Source: Chryseobacterium oryctis (GTDB taxonomy: Bacteria; Bacteroidota; Bacteroidia; Flavobacteriales; Weeksellaceae). From it: a DNA stretch of 64,000 nucleotides. The notes beneath the pieces were generated by a model that was given only the letters and a program-made list of their open reading frames with translations, searched no databases and was not told the origin of the DNA. The DNA lies in the NCBI RefSeq assembly GCF_025971925.1, contig NZ_JAPDHV010000002.1:62001-126000 (forward strand), written 5' to 3'. The translations under genes were made by a program, and so were the position numbers. This document shows, piece by piece, positions 52,916 to 61,729 of the stretch; the first letter of the stretch is position 1, and each line of letters begins with the position of its first letter.

Positions 52916-53329
52916 TTACTCTTTTTTAAGCCATTTAAATAATGTAGTCTTAGGAATTCTATACTTCGAAATAACTTCACTTGCCGTCATTTGGTTTGTC
53001 TTAATTTTTTCAATTATGAAGTTTTTAACTTCCTGCGTGTATACATTTTTTCTAAACATTAATGTATCTTCTTTATGCTTCACCACTCGACCTACCTTTG
53101 CAGGAGGAGAATAAAGAATAAGGTGCCCAGAATAAATTCTAAAAAAATCGAATTCTAAAAGTTTACACCATCTCAAAAGAATACTTGCATCAATACTTTC
53201 TTCTAGATACATTTTCTCTACACTTTCTTCATCACAATCTAAAAATTTTGTTATTCTACTAGTTGGAATCTCTAGCTCTTCAACTTTAGATTGAATGAGA
53301 CTACCAATATGAATATTTTTAAGATTCAT
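52916..53329 (-). CDS. Double helix-turn-helix protein (copy 2), transposase-like orphan
   Basis: A 137-residue paralogue of the protein at 52172-52585, of identical length and layout (IGSLIQSKVEELEIPTSRITKFL; LLRWCKLLEFDFFRIYSGHLILYSPPAKVG; VISKYRIPKTTLFKWLKKE). The block between residues about 45 and 80 is nearly identical and the C-terminal HTH more diverged. The leader bases next to the ATG are also conserved, so the duplication included the 5' region. Unlike copy 1 it has no small HTH partner and no palindromic promoter element upstream. Confidence 0.78.
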   Translation of the reverse strand: MNLKNIHIGSLIQSKVEELEIPTSRITKFLDCDEESVEKMYLEESIDASILLRWCKLLEFDFFRIYSGHLILYSPPAKVGRVVKHKEDTLMFRKNVYTQEVKNFIIEKIKTNQMTASEVISKYRIPKTTLFKWLKKE

Positions 53330-53561
53330 TATACATTAAGTTTTATAAGTCAAGGATATTTATTATTCACGAAATAACACTATATATCACTTATACCATA
53401 ATGTATAACTATCAAAAATCGGAATTTTAACAGTCTAAATGCCTAAACGTGCAGATACACAGCACTAAAAAATTATTAGTTCATTCTGTTTTGAAATATT
53501 AGAAAGACTAATTTTAGTATTAATTAGAACATTTTCCGTAAAATTATATCTCCTAAAAAAG

Positions 53562-53601
53562 AAAAAAAGAGGAGAATCTATAAAGATTTTCCTCTTTTTT
53601 A
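53562..53601 (-). terminator. Terminator after psd
   Basis: Stem AAAAAAGAGGA(A/G)AATCT / AGATT(C/T)TCCTCTTTTTT with a short loop and T runs on both strands; on the minus strand it lies 22 bases after the psd stop. Confidence 0.75.
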
Positions 53602-53622
53602 TATTCTTGTTGATTAGAAATT

Positions 53623-54279
53623 TTAACTTTCTTTCAATTTAGCAATAACGTCTAAACCTCCTTTTGTAATGTCTCCTATTTTACAAATAATTTCCGTATC
53701 CAGAGGTAAAAAAACATCCATTCTTGAACCAAATTTAATAAATCCGAATTCGTGTCCTGCTTTTGCATTATCTCCTTCATTACAATAGAAAACGATCCTT
53801 CTTGCAACATATCCCGCAATCTGTCTGAATACCACTTTATGATGTGTTAAGCTCTCCACAGCAACAGTTGTTCTTTCATTCTCTGTAGAAGATTTCTCAT
53901 GCCATGCTACAAGATACTTCCCGGGATGATATTTTTTGTAAATCACTTTTCCCGAAACAGGATATCTACAAATATGAACATTCAAAGGAGACATAAAAAT
54001 TGAAACCTGAATAGCTTTTCCGTTAAGAAACTCGTTCTCTTCAACCTCTTTTATCATTACTACCTTTCCGTCAACCGGAGCAATAACATTTTCTCTATGC
54101 TCAAGAATTTCTCTATTTGGAACCCTAAAGAACCAAAATACCAGACTATAAACTACCAATAATGGCATAATGACAAGTAACGACCACATTTCAAGAAAAT
54201 AAATAGCTAATGTGCTAAGAATTATGAAAAGTATAGTTGCTACTATAATCGTTCCTTTCGATTCTTTATGAAGTTTCAT
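53623..54279 (-). CDS. psd: Phosphatidylserine decarboxylase proenzyme (short form)
   Basis: A 218-residue enzyme that decarboxylates phosphatidylserine to phosphatidylethanolamine, the main membrane lipid. Two hydrophobic segments near the N terminus (about 10-48) anchor it. The block VIAPVDGKVVMIKEVEE, the His in SPLNVHICRYPVSG and the self-cleavage site KFGSRMDVFLP (the Ser becomes the pyruvoyl group) are present. It is the short archaeal/Bacteroidota type. It starts 5 bases after cdsA, giving a phospholipid operon. Confidence 0.95.
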   Translation of the reverse strand: MKLHKESKGTIIVATILFIILSTLAIYFLEMWSLLVIMPLLVVYSLVFWFFRVPNREILEHRENVIAPVDGKVVMIKEVEENEFLNGKAIQVSIFMSPLNVHICRYPVSGKVIYKKYHPGKYLVAWHEKSSTENERTTVAVESLTHHKVVFRQIAGYVARRIVFYCNEGDNAKAGHEFGFIKFGSRMDVFLPLDTEIICKIGDITKGGLDVIAKLKES

Positions 54280-54284
54280 AAGAT

Positions 54285-55157
54285 TTAAATAAATTTTTCT
54301 AAAATAAAGTACAAATATACAACAGGTGCGCAGATTATGAAACTATCAAGCCTGTCCAATACACCTCCATGTCCCGGAATAATATTTCCGCTATCTTTCA
54401 CAGCAAAATTCCTTTTCAGTTGACTTTCTACCAAATCTCCTAATGGAGCAAATGCAGCAACTAAAAAACCTACAACCATCCAATTTCCACGAAGATCATG
54501 ATGATACTTTTCAATAAAATAAGATAAAACAAGCGTTAAAACTACTCCTCCAATATATCCTTCCCATGTTTTTTTAGGTGAAATTTTTGGAGCCATCTTA
54601 TGTTTTCCAAAAAACTTTCCAACCAAATAAGCAAAAGTATCACTACTCCAAATTAATATGAATAGAAAAAGAACTTCCAAAGAAAATGTATTCTCAAAAG
54701 TTGAATATTTTGGTATACCTAAAGCAAAACTAAACGGTAAAGCGACGTAGATAACTGTGAAAATCAGTTTTCCACTATCGTAATATAGTTCATTTGGATA
54801 TTTAAATAGTGTAACAACTGCAATTAATATTAAAACAAGTGCTAATATTTCGCTCAACCTAAAATTGAAATAGAAATCGTGATAAAAATATCTTTTTGAA
54901 AATAAATAAAAGATAAAACCTATAAGTGGAAAAACCACCCATTTTTCATACCCTTTCCCAAATTTCATAATCTTTACACATTCCCAAGAGCCTACAGTCA
55001 GTAAAAGTGTAATCAACCCATAATATAAATATTGTTGTTTAATAAGATCCTGAGAGATACTATTAAGCAACTGGGCACCAAGTGGGGTTGTACAAAGTAC
55101 GATAACTGCAACATATACTAGCCCGGAAATGGTTCTTTGAATAAGGTTTTTGTCCAA
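54285..55157 (-). CDS. cdsA: Phosphatidate cytidylyltransferase
   Basis: A 290-residue membrane enzyme that makes CDP-diacylglycerol from phosphatidate and CTP. There are about eight hydrophobic segments and the C-terminal family signature: SPKKTWEGYIGG, then PLGDLVESQLKRNFAVKDSGNIIPGHGGVLDRLDS (metal- and CTP-binding residues). CDP-diacylglycerol leads to phosphatidylserine, which the next gene, psd, decarboxylates. Confidence 0.96.
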   Translation of the reverse strand: MDKNLIQRTISGLVYVAVIVLCTTPLGAQLLNSISQDLIKQQYLYYGLITLLLTVGSWECVKIMKFGKGYEKWVVFPLIGFIFYLFSKRYFYHDFYFNFRLSEILALVLILIAVVTLFKYPNELYYDSGKLIFTVIYVALPFSFALGIPKYSTFENTFSLEVLFLFILIWSSDTFAYLVGKFFGKHKMAPKISPKKTWEGYIGGVVLTLVLSYFIEKYHHDLRGNWMVVGFLVAAFAPLGDLVESQLKRNFAVKDSGNIIPGHGGVLDRLDSFIICAPVVYLYFILEKFI

Positions 55158-55180
55158 AATTTAAAGTTTATAAGTTGATG

Positions 55181-55762
55181 CTAATCTTCAAGCAACAATA
55201 AAAAAAGTTTTGTATTGGTATTAGAAGACGTATCTAGCTTTGACTGACTTCCACTAATAGATGTAAGATTCTTTATATTACCATTTCTCTTGATTTTACC
55301 CATTGCATCATTAAGATTGTTCACAATTTGCGAAACATTAGCGATGATGATAATTTTATCTGGCAATCTAGAAGAGTGATAATGCAAAATATTATTATGA
55401 GAAAGCATAATCCGACCATCATATGCAATCAAATATTCACAAGTAATAAATGCTGCATCATTTGATGATTGCAATTCTGTAGTATAAGGTGATTTCACAA
55501 CATTCAAAAAATTTTGAAGTTCCTTATCCCAACAAAACAGGTTGTTTATACCTTCTATTTTAATAATCTGATGTAAAGTTTGTAGAGCTTCCGCCTCATC
55601 TGCACAATAATTAAAAAAACCTCCTGAATGCGTAAATAATTGCGCAAACTTATAATCGAGATCAGCATTTTTCAGCGAATCCCCTAGTTTTTCCAGGCTC
55701 TGTGTTTCCTCTTCTTCAGGCTGGTTCGTTAGCTTGCTTACAATCCTCTTGAATAAATTCAA
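55181..55762 (-). CDS. LUD-domain (LutC/YkgG-like) protein
   Basis: A 193-residue protein that has the LUD pattern in reduced form: a helical N-terminal part (SLEKLGDSLKNADLDYKFAQLF), then NDAAFITCEYLIAYDGRIMLSH and DKIIIIANVSQIVNNLNDAM. In LutC-type proteins the region takes part in lactate oxidation, but no LutA or LutB gene is nearby. This gene between ftsH and cdsA is common in flavobacteria. It has its own -7 element (55790-55797). Exact role unknown. Confidence 0.72.
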   Translation of the reverse strand: MNLFKRIVSKLTNQPEEEETQSLEKLGDSLKNADLDYKFAQLFTHSGGFFNYCADEAEALQTLHQIIKIEGINNLFCWDKELQNFLNVVKSPYTTELQSSNDAAFITCEYLIAYDGRIMLSHNNILHYHSSRLPDKIIIIANVSQIVNNLNDAMGKIKRNGNIKNLTSISGSQSKLDTSSNTNTKLFLLLLED

Positions 55763-55789
55763 CTTAATTTATTTTTAGTCAACTTTATA

Positions 55790-55797
55790 CAAAAATA
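55790..55797 (-). promoter_or_regulatory. -7 element of the LUD gene
   Basis: TATTTTTG on the minus strand, 27 bases before the ATG and after the ftsH terminator. Confidence 0.45.
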
Positions 55798-55838
55798 AAA
55801 AATTAATTACAATGATTCTAAAATATCTCGCTAAATAT

Positions 55839-55872
55839 GAAAAAACCTGACAATTTTGTCATTGTCAGGTTT
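55839..55872 (-). terminator. Terminator after ftsH
   Basis: Stem AAAACCTGACAAT / ATTGTCAGGTTTT with a six-base loop and a T tail on the minus strand, 26 bases after the ftsH stop. Confidence 0.85.
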
Positions 55873-55898
55873 TATATATCTAATTTTTACGTTATTTT

Positions 55899-57917
55899 TT
55901 AAAGTTGAGTCGGACTTTCAGGAGCCTGAATTTCGCTTTCCTCTTCTTTTTCTTTAATAACTGTTACTTCCTCTGATTCTTCTTTTGTTTCAGGGATTGT
56001 GTTTGTTACTGGTTTCTCTGTCAATTCCGGATCCCAAGCTCTTTTACCGAATACATCTTCCAAATCTTCTCGGAAAATAACTTCTTTTTCTAATAATTTG
56101 TTTGCCAAAGCATCCAACTTATCTTTATTTTCAGTAAGAATTCTTATTGCTCTATCATACTGATTTTCAATAATTGATTTTATTTCAGCATCAACTTTAG
56201 TTGCAGTTTCTTCAGAATATGGTTTTCCAAAACTGTATTCTGATTGACCAGAACTGTCATAATAAGAAATATTCCCAATATTTTCACTCAAACCATAGAT
56301 TGTAACCATTGCCTGAGCTCTTTTCGTTACACTTTCAAGGTCAGAAAGCGCACCTGTTGAAATATTATTAAAGATAACCTGCTCAGCTGCTCTACCTCCT
56401 AAAGTCGCACACATTTCGTCCAACATTTGCTCGGTAGTTGTTAATTGTCTTTCCTCTGGAAGATACCAAGCCGCACCTAAAGAACGTCCTCTCGGAACAA
56501 TGGTAACTTTCAACAGTGGTGAAGCATGTTCTACCAACCATGAAATTGTAGCATGACCCGCTTCATGATAAGCAACTCTTTTCTTTTCAGAAGGTTTAAT
56601 TGCTTTATTTTTCTTTTCAAGACCTCCGATAATTCTATCAACAGCATCAAGGAAGTCTTGTTTTGTTACAGATTCATGATTGTTTCTTGCTGCAATAAGA
56701 GCCGCTTCATTACAAACATTCGCTATATCTGCTCCACTGAATCCCGGAGTTTGTTTTGCTAAAAACTCTCTGTCTACAGTGCCATCTAATTTGATTTTCT
56801 TTAAATGTACATCAAAAATCTGTCTTCTTTCATGTAGTTCCGGAAGATCTACATAGATTGAACGGTCAAAACGTCCTGCTCTCATCAAAGCCTTATCTAA
56901 GATATCAGCTCTGTTGGTTGCCGCCATAACGATAACATTCGTATCTGTTCCGAAACCATCCATTTCTGTAAGAAGCTGGTTCAATGTATTTTCCCTTTCG
57001 TCATTTCCTCCTGAGAAATTGTTTTTACCTCTCGCTCGTCCAATAGCATCAATCTCGTCAATGAAGATAATTGCAGGAGATTTAGCTTTTGCCTGAGCAA
57101 ATAAATCTCTAACTCTAGACGCACCTACTCCAACGAACATTTCTACGAAATCAGAACCTGAAAGAGAGAAGAATGGTACTTTAGCCTCACCTGCAACGGC
57201 TTTTGCCAATAATGTTTTACCTGTTCCCGGAGGACCGACTAAAAGTACACCTTTAGGAATTTTACCTCCCAATTTTGTATATTTTTCAGAGTTTTTCAAG
57301 AAATCTACAACTTCCTGAACCTCTTCTTTAGCTCCTTCTAAGCCGGCAACATCTTTAAAAGTTACCTGAATTTTCTCTTTTTCATCAAAAAGTTTTGCTT
57401 TAGATTTTCCTATGGAGAAAATTTGTCCACCAGGACCACCTCCGCTTCCCATTTTTCTAAATAATAAGAAGTAGAATAATCCTAAAATAGCAACCCAAAT
57501 TAAAGCAGTAATTAAAATCTCCGTTAATGGGTTTTTACCAACACCATAATCTTTGGTAGTTTTAATATTAGGACTAGTCGCCTTTACCTGATCAAATTTT
57601 TGAAGGAAAAGCTGTAGACTACCATATTTAACGGTGTAATCTGCTTTTGGAGTCATTTCAAATGCTGAAAACGGATCATTTTCTTTGGTTTTTTTATTAA
57701 CCATTGCCGTTTTAGCCTCTTTTGTTAAGAAAACATCAGCTTTTTCAGTGTCTTTATATATTAAAATATTCTGAATTTTCCCAGCTTGCATGATTTGGAA
57801 GAACTCATCCTCATCAATAGATTTTGCATTATTGTCTCCGAAAAAATTCGGAATAAAGAATAACAAAAGAGCTACAATAGCAATCGGAAAAAACCAGTTA
57901 AATCCTTTATTGTTCAT
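55899..57917 (-). CDS. ftsH: ATP-dependent zinc metalloprotease FtsH
   Basis: A 672-residue membrane protease that degrades misfolded and regulatory membrane proteins. Two membrane segments (about 7-24 and 135-155) enclose the periplasmic domain; the AAA domain has Walker A (GPPGTGKT), Walker B ([11 protein letters not shown]) and the second region of homology ([14 protein letters not shown]). The zinc site is [10 protein letters not shown], with a later Asp as third ligand. The tail after about 625 is Glu/Pro/Thr-rich. It lies 15 bases after rsfS. Confidence 0.97.
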   Translation of the reverse strand: MNNKGFNWFFPIAIVALLLFFIPNFFGDNNAKSIDEDEFFQIMQAGKIQNILIYKDTEKADVFLTKEAKTAMVNKKTKENDPFSAFEMTPKADYTVKYGSLQLFLQKFDQVKATSPNIKTTKDYGVGKNPLTEILITALIWVAILGLFYFLLFRKMGSGGGPGGQIFSIGKSKAKLFDEKEKIQVTFKDVAGLEGAKEEVQEVVDFLKNSEKYTKLGGKIPKGVLLVGPPGTGKTLLAKAVAGEAKVPFFSLSGSDFVEMFVGVGASRVRDLFAQAKAKSPAIIFIDEIDAIGRARGKNNFSGGNDERENTLNQLLTEMDGFGTDTNVIVMAATNRADILDKALMRAGRFDRSIYVDLPELHERRQIFDVHLKKIKLDGTVDREFLAKQTPGFSGADIANVCNEAALIAARNNHESVTKQDFLDAVDRIIGGLEKKNKAIKPSEKKRVAYHEAGHATISWLVEHASPLLKVTIVPRGRSLGAAWYLPEERQLTTTEQMLDEMCATLGGRAAEQVIFNNISTGALSDLESVTKRAQAMVTIYGLSENIGNISYYDSSGQSEYSFGKPYSEETATKVDAEIKSIIENQYDRAIRILTENKDKLDALANKLLEKEVIFREDLEDVFGKRAWDPELTEKPVTNTIPETKEESEEVTVIKEKEEESEIQAPESPTQL

Positions 57918-57932
57918 TTATACTTTTTAAAA

Positions 57933-58301
57933 TTAAAATTCATTTTCGATTTTGGTAATGACAGCGTCACCCCAAAGTTCTTCTATGTCATAGTACTCAC
58001 GCACCTGTTTTTGGAAAATATGAACTACCACCGAAACATAATCAACTAAAACCCACATTGCATTTTCAGTCCCTTCCACATGCCATGGTCTTTCTTTTAA
58101 TTCGTTTCTCACCTTCTTCTCAATACTTCCTGCCAAAGCCGAAACTTGTGTATTTGAGTTTCCACTACATATTACAAATGTCTCTGCTACAGAGTTTTCA
58201 ATGTTTGAAAGATCAAAGATCATAATATCTTCTCCCTTTACATCCTGGATAGCTTCAACGATTTTATCTAATAATTCTTGTTTTTCTGCTGTTTTATTCA
58301 T
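57933..58301 (-). CDS. rsfS: Ribosome silencing factor RsfS
   Basis: A 122-residue protein that binds ribosomal protein uL14 and blocks subunit joining under starvation. The family blocks are present: IVEAIQDVKGEDIMIFDLSNIE, AETFVICSGNSNTQVSALAG, ERPWHVEGTENAMWVLVDYVSVVVHIFQ and YYDIEELWGDA. It is the first gene of a unit with ftsH and diverges from birA. Confidence 0.95.
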   Translation of the reverse strand: MNKTAEKQELLDKIVEAIQDVKGEDIMIFDLSNIENSVAETFVICSGNSNTQVSALAGSIEKKVRNELKERPWHVEGTENAMWVLVDYVSVVVHIFQKQVREYYDIEELWGDAVITKIENEF

Positions 58302-58320
58302 TAAAAAATACTATAATCTG

Positions 58321-58328
58321 CAAATTTA
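58321..58328 (-). promoter_or_regulatory. -7 element of rsfS-ftsH
   Basis: TAAATTTG on the minus strand, 19 bases before the rsfS ATG. Confidence 0.45.
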
Positions 58329-58388
58329 TTGTTTTTTCTTTACTTTAGCCTTACTTTTAAGCCCTTAAATGTCTTAAAGTTTTCTTAA

Positions 58389-59105
58389 ATGCCTCATCTG
58401 TTTTATTTAAAAGAATGTTCTTCTACTAATGACGAAATATCTAAATTTTTACTTTATGAGAATTCAGATTTTGTAGGTTTGCATACTTTTAATCAAACAA
58501 AAGGTCGTGGACAATATGGAAACACCTGGTCATCAGTGGCTGAAAAAAATTTAGCTTATACTTTAGCGGCAAAAATTGAAAATTTCACATGCTCAGATTT
58601 TATGTTCAATTATTATACCGCAATAATCATAAGGGATTTTCTTGCCAATTTGACCGAACAGAATGTAAAAATAAAATGGCCAAACGACATTATTCTTAAA
58701 AGTAAAAAAATAGTTGGAATTTTAATTGAAAAGAAAAAAATTAATCAAACTAATTATTTCATTATTGGTTCTGGAATTAACATTCTTCAGGAAAAATTTG
58801 ACGAGATATCTAATGCGGGTTCCCTTTTAACGCAGACAGGAAAGACTTTTAACTTAGATGAACTTACTATAGACTTTCATAATTACTTGGTTGAGAAACT
58901 AAAAAAAATCCCCTCTGATGAGGAAATCATGCATCGTTTTAATCAAAGTTTATTTCGTAAAGATGAGATTTCAGTCTTTGAATTAAATAAAAGGAGACAA
59001 AATGGCATCATAAAACAAACCGACGAAAACGGAAAAATCTGGATTGAACTGGAAGAAGACGGCTTAAAATCTTTTTACCACAAGGAAATAAAACTCCTTT
59101 ACTGA
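58389..59105 (+). CDS. birA: Biotin-[acetyl-CoA-carboxylase] ligase (single-domain BirA)
   Basis: A 238-residue enzyme that attaches biotin to the carrier protein of acetyl-CoA carboxylase. The N-terminal SSTNDEISKF, the biotinyl-AMP loop KGRGQYGNTW, IKWPNDIILKSKKIVGILIE and the GINI segment are present. The DNA-binding N-terminal domain of E. coli BirA is absent, so it should not act as a repressor. Its 3' end overlaps the convergent LptF/G gene by 7 bases. Confidence 0.93.
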   Translation: MPHLFYLKECSSTNDEISKFLLYENSDFVGLHTFNQTKGRGQYGNTWSSVAEKNLAYTLAAKIENFTCSDFMFNYYTAIIIRDFLANLTEQNVKIKWPNDIILKSKKIVGILIEKKKINQTNYFIIGSGINILQEKFDEISNAGSLLTQTGKTFNLDELTIDFHNYLVEKLKKIPSDEEIMHRFNQSLFRKDEISVFELNKRRQNGIIKQTDENGKIWIELEEDGLKSFYHKEIKLLY

Positions 59106-60211
59106 TTTGCTCTTTTCAAATATAAAATCAACGCAATTGGCAAGAAAACTAAATTAGGAAACCACATCGCTAAAAACGGTGTCATGCTTTTATTCTCAGA
59201 AACAACTTTTAAGGCCTCAAACGAGAATACAAAAACAAACGCTAAAGAAATACCCACTGCAAGATTGATTCCCAACCCTCCTCTTTTCTTTTGAGATGCC
59301 AAAGATAGAGCTAAAAAGGTTAAAATGATAATAGAAACCGGCATTGAGGTTCTTTGATGAAGCTCATTTAAGTAAGAATTAAGGTTTCCGTTACCTTTTT
59401 CTTTTTCCCTTTCAATGAATTTTATAAGCTCAGGCGTTGTTTTATTTTGTCCTAAAAGTTCATTTGGAAAAAGCTCTTCGGGCGAATGACCAAAGTTTTT
59501 TCTTAATTCATAACCATGCGCAAGTTTCTCAGAATCATCTTTATTGATAGTCTTTTCGGTATAATTATTTAGTACAAATTGCTTTTTTGCCTGATCCCAA
59601 TATACTTCCGAAGCCTTCAGCTCATAAAGCAATCTCCTGTTTTTATCAAATCTCTGAAAAACAAAACCACTTCCTCTTTTTTCTTTTTTATTCCAAGAGT
59701 TTACGAAAATATACTCTGTCTTACTTAATTGCGCTGAAGCAGGAGCTGTTCCTAAAATCTTTTCTTTATTGGTAGAGTTATAGGTATACGCTTCCAACTG
59801 GTTCTTCTTAATATTTGCCCACGGAAGAACCATATGATTTACGGTAAGAGAAATCAGTGCAATAAATACAGAAGTCAGCAAATACGGTCTTGCAAACCTA
59901 TGAAAACTCGCGCCACTACTTATGATAGCAACAATCTCCGTATTATTTGCCATTCTGGATGTAAAATAAATCACCGAAATAAAAACCAGAATTGACAAGA
60001 AAGTCACAACAAGATTCAAAATCCAGAAAGGATAGAAATGTATTAAGAAGTACATCAAATCCATCTTAGGATCTAATAATTTTGCATTTTCAATCCTCGG
60101 AATTTTCTGCTGAACATCTATTACAAGCACAACTATAGATAGTAATATCAACATGAAACTAAAAGTTCCAAGGTATTTTTTAATGATATATTTATCTATA
60201 ATTTTCAGCAT
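59099..60211 (-). CDS. LptF/LptG-family permease
   Basis: A 370-residue inner-membrane protein with three N-terminal and three C-terminal hydrophobic segments around a large periplasmic beta domain (about 120-270). The start (LKIIDKYIIKKYLGTFSFMLILLSIVVLVIDVQQKI) and the SIIILTFLALSLASQ..RGGLGINLAVGISLAFVF end are typical of the YjgP/YjgQ family. It forms the LptBFG lipopolysaccharide exporter with a partner permease and LptB encoded elsewhere. LptF and LptG cannot be told apart here. It follows tgt by 10 bases. Confidence 0.92.
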   Translation of the reverse strand: MLKIIDKYIIKKYLGTFSFMLILLSIVVLVIDVQQKIPRIENAKLLDPKMDLMYFLIHFYPFWILNLVVTFLSILVFISVIYFTSRMANNTEIVAIISSGASFHRFARPYLLTSVFIALISLTVNHMVLPWANIKKNQLEAYTYNSTNKEKILGTAPASAQLSKTEYIFVNSWNKKEKRGSGFVFQRFDKNRRLLYELKASEVYWDQAKKQFVLNNYTEKTINKDDSEKLAHGYELRKNFGHSPEELFPNELLGQNKTTPELIKFIEREKEKGNGNLNSYLNELHQRTSMPVSIIILTFLALSLASQKKRGGLGINLAVGISLAFVFVFSFEALKVVSENKSMTPFLAMWFPNLVFLPIALILYLKRANQ

Positions 60212-60221
60212 TGTCTATCTT

Positions 60222-61358
60222 TTATAACCTTTGTCTTAGAACAGGAAGTACAGAGTTTTTCCATTGATAGAAATCTCCTGCTATAATGTGTTCTCTTGCT
60301 ACTTTAACCAAATCTAAATAAAATGCCAAATTATGGATAGATGCAATTTGTTTCCCCAAATACTCTTTAGAAACAAACAAATGCCTAACATAAGCTTTAG
60401 AATATTCTCTATCAACGAAACTTGTTCCAAACTCATCCAGAGGAGAGAAGTCTTTTTTCCATTTTTCGTTTTTCATATTCATCACACCTTTCCAAGTGAA
60501 AAGCATTGCATTTCTTGCATTTCGGGTTGGCATTACACAATCCATCATATCAATTCCTAAGCCAATTGACTCCAAAATATTCCAAGGAGTACCAACTCCC
60601 ATCAAATATCTTGGCTTATCTTTCGGAAGAATATCTGTAACCTCATCAGTAATTCTGTACATTTCCTCTTCAGGTTCACCTACAGAAAGACCTCCAATTG
60701 CATTCCCTTCTGCTCCAGCTTCAGAAATAACTTCGGCTGAAATTTTTCTTAAATCCGAATACGTAGATCCTTGAACAATAGGGAAAAGCCTTTGTTTATG
60801 ACCGTATAATTCAGGGTTATTTTCCGTCCATTCAATACATCTTTTCAACCAACGATGTGTAAGCTCCATTGAAGTTTTCGCCTGATTATACTCACAAGGA
60901 TAAGGAGTACACTCATCAAAAGCCATAAAAATATCTGCACCAATCTGTCGTTGAATTTCCATTGACTTTTCCGGAGAGAACATATGATAACTTCCATCGA
61001 TATGAGATTTGAATCTCGCTCCTTCTTCTGTCATTTTTCGACTACTCGCCAATGAAAAAACTTGAAAACCTCCGGAATCCGTAAGAATTGGCAAGTCCCA
61101 ATTCATAAATTTATGCAAACCTCCAGCTTCCTGCATTGTTTCCATACCAGGACGAAGATATAAATGATATGTATTACCCAAAATAATCTGGGCTTTTATG
61201 TCTTCCTTCAATTCTCTTTGGTGAACTGTTTTTACACTTGCCACAGTTCCTACAGGCATAAAAATAGGCGTTTGAATCTTACCATGATCTGTGGTAATTT
61301 CTCCTGCTCTAGCCTTTCCCTCAGAGGTTTTCTCTATAGTAAAAAATTTTTGCATCAT
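60222..61358 (-). CDS. tgt: tRNA-guanine (queuine) transglycosylase without the zinc cysteines
   Basis: A 378-residue enzyme that exchanges guanine 34 of certain tRNAs for preQ1. The catalytic blocks are present: LTDSGGFQVFSL with nucleophile-region Asp, MAFDECTPYPCEYNQAK, GGLSVGEPEEEMY, RYLMGVGTPWNILE and GIDMMDCVMPTRNARNA. In most bacterial Tgt proteins a CxCxxC motif just before YS(R/K)AYxRHLF binds zinc; here the aligned residues (about 311, 313 and 316) are Gly, Ser and Asp, while the later His in IHNL remains. The start is either of two adjacent Met codons. It starts 2 bases after the DUF4296 gene. Confidence 0.95.
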   Translation of the reverse strand: MMQKFFTIEKTSEGKARAGEITTDHGKIQTPIFMPVGTVASVKTVHQRELKEDIKAQIILGNTYHLYLRPGMETMQEAGGLHKFMNWDLPILTDSGGFQVFSLASSRKMTEEGARFKSHIDGSYHMFSPEKSMEIQRQIGADIFMAFDECTPYPCEYNQAKTSMELTHRWLKRCIEWTENNPELYGHKQRLFPIVQGSTYSDLRKISAEVISEAGAEGNAIGGLSVGEPEEEMYRITDEVTDILPKDKPRYLMGVGTPWNILESIGLGIDMMDCVMPTRNARNAMLFTWKGVMNMKNEKWKKDFSPLDEFGTSFVDREYSKAYVRHLFVSKEYLGKQIASIHNLAFYLDLVKVAREHIIAGDFYQWKNSVLPVLRQRL

Positions 61359-61360
61359 AA

Positions 61361-61729
61361 TTATCTCTCCAAGTTCGGTAAATTAGTCCCGCTTTTGAGT
61401 TTATCCTTTACATATTTATCAGCTTTCGGGTCTTTTTTCAACAAAACCTCTTGCGCATCTTCAGCAATTCCTTTCATCTGTTGCTTCATCACGTAATACT
61501 TAAAGCTTTCTACAAAATCATCAGGTTTTACATTATGTTCTTTAAGAACATATCTTGTTCCCGCTTCCAGATTTGTATTTTGATAGGTAAAAGTTGCCTG
61601 GTCATTAATTGCTAAATCTGCCAATATTTCAGCCATCTTTACCTTATCAACAAGATTTTTGGGCTTATCAATATATTCTGCACATGAAAATACAAACATC
61701 AAAACAAAAAGTAATATTAATCTTTTCAT
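61361..61729 (-). CDS. DUF4296-family lipoprotein
   Basis: A 122-residue lipoprotein with a lipobox ending in LMFVFSCAEY (Cys16) and the DUF4296 pattern: KPKNLVDKVKMAEILADLAI followed by VLKEHNVKPDDFVESFKYYV. The mature part is helical. Function unknown. The start overlaps the glycosyltransferase stop by 4 bases (ATGA) and its own stop lies 2 bases before tgt, so it is embedded in the operon. Confidence 0.88.
   Translation of the reverse strand: MKRLILLFVLMFVFSCAEYIDKPKNLVDKVKMAEILADLAINDQATFTYQNTNLEAGTRYVLKEHNVKPDDFVESFKYYVMKQQMKGIAEDAQEVLLKKDPKADKYVKDKLKSGTNLPNLER

Noticed and set aside
51849..53329. The small HTH genes as an insertion sequence
   Set aside because: No DDE domain, no terminal inverted repeats and no target duplication could be seen; kept as orphan DNA-binding genes.
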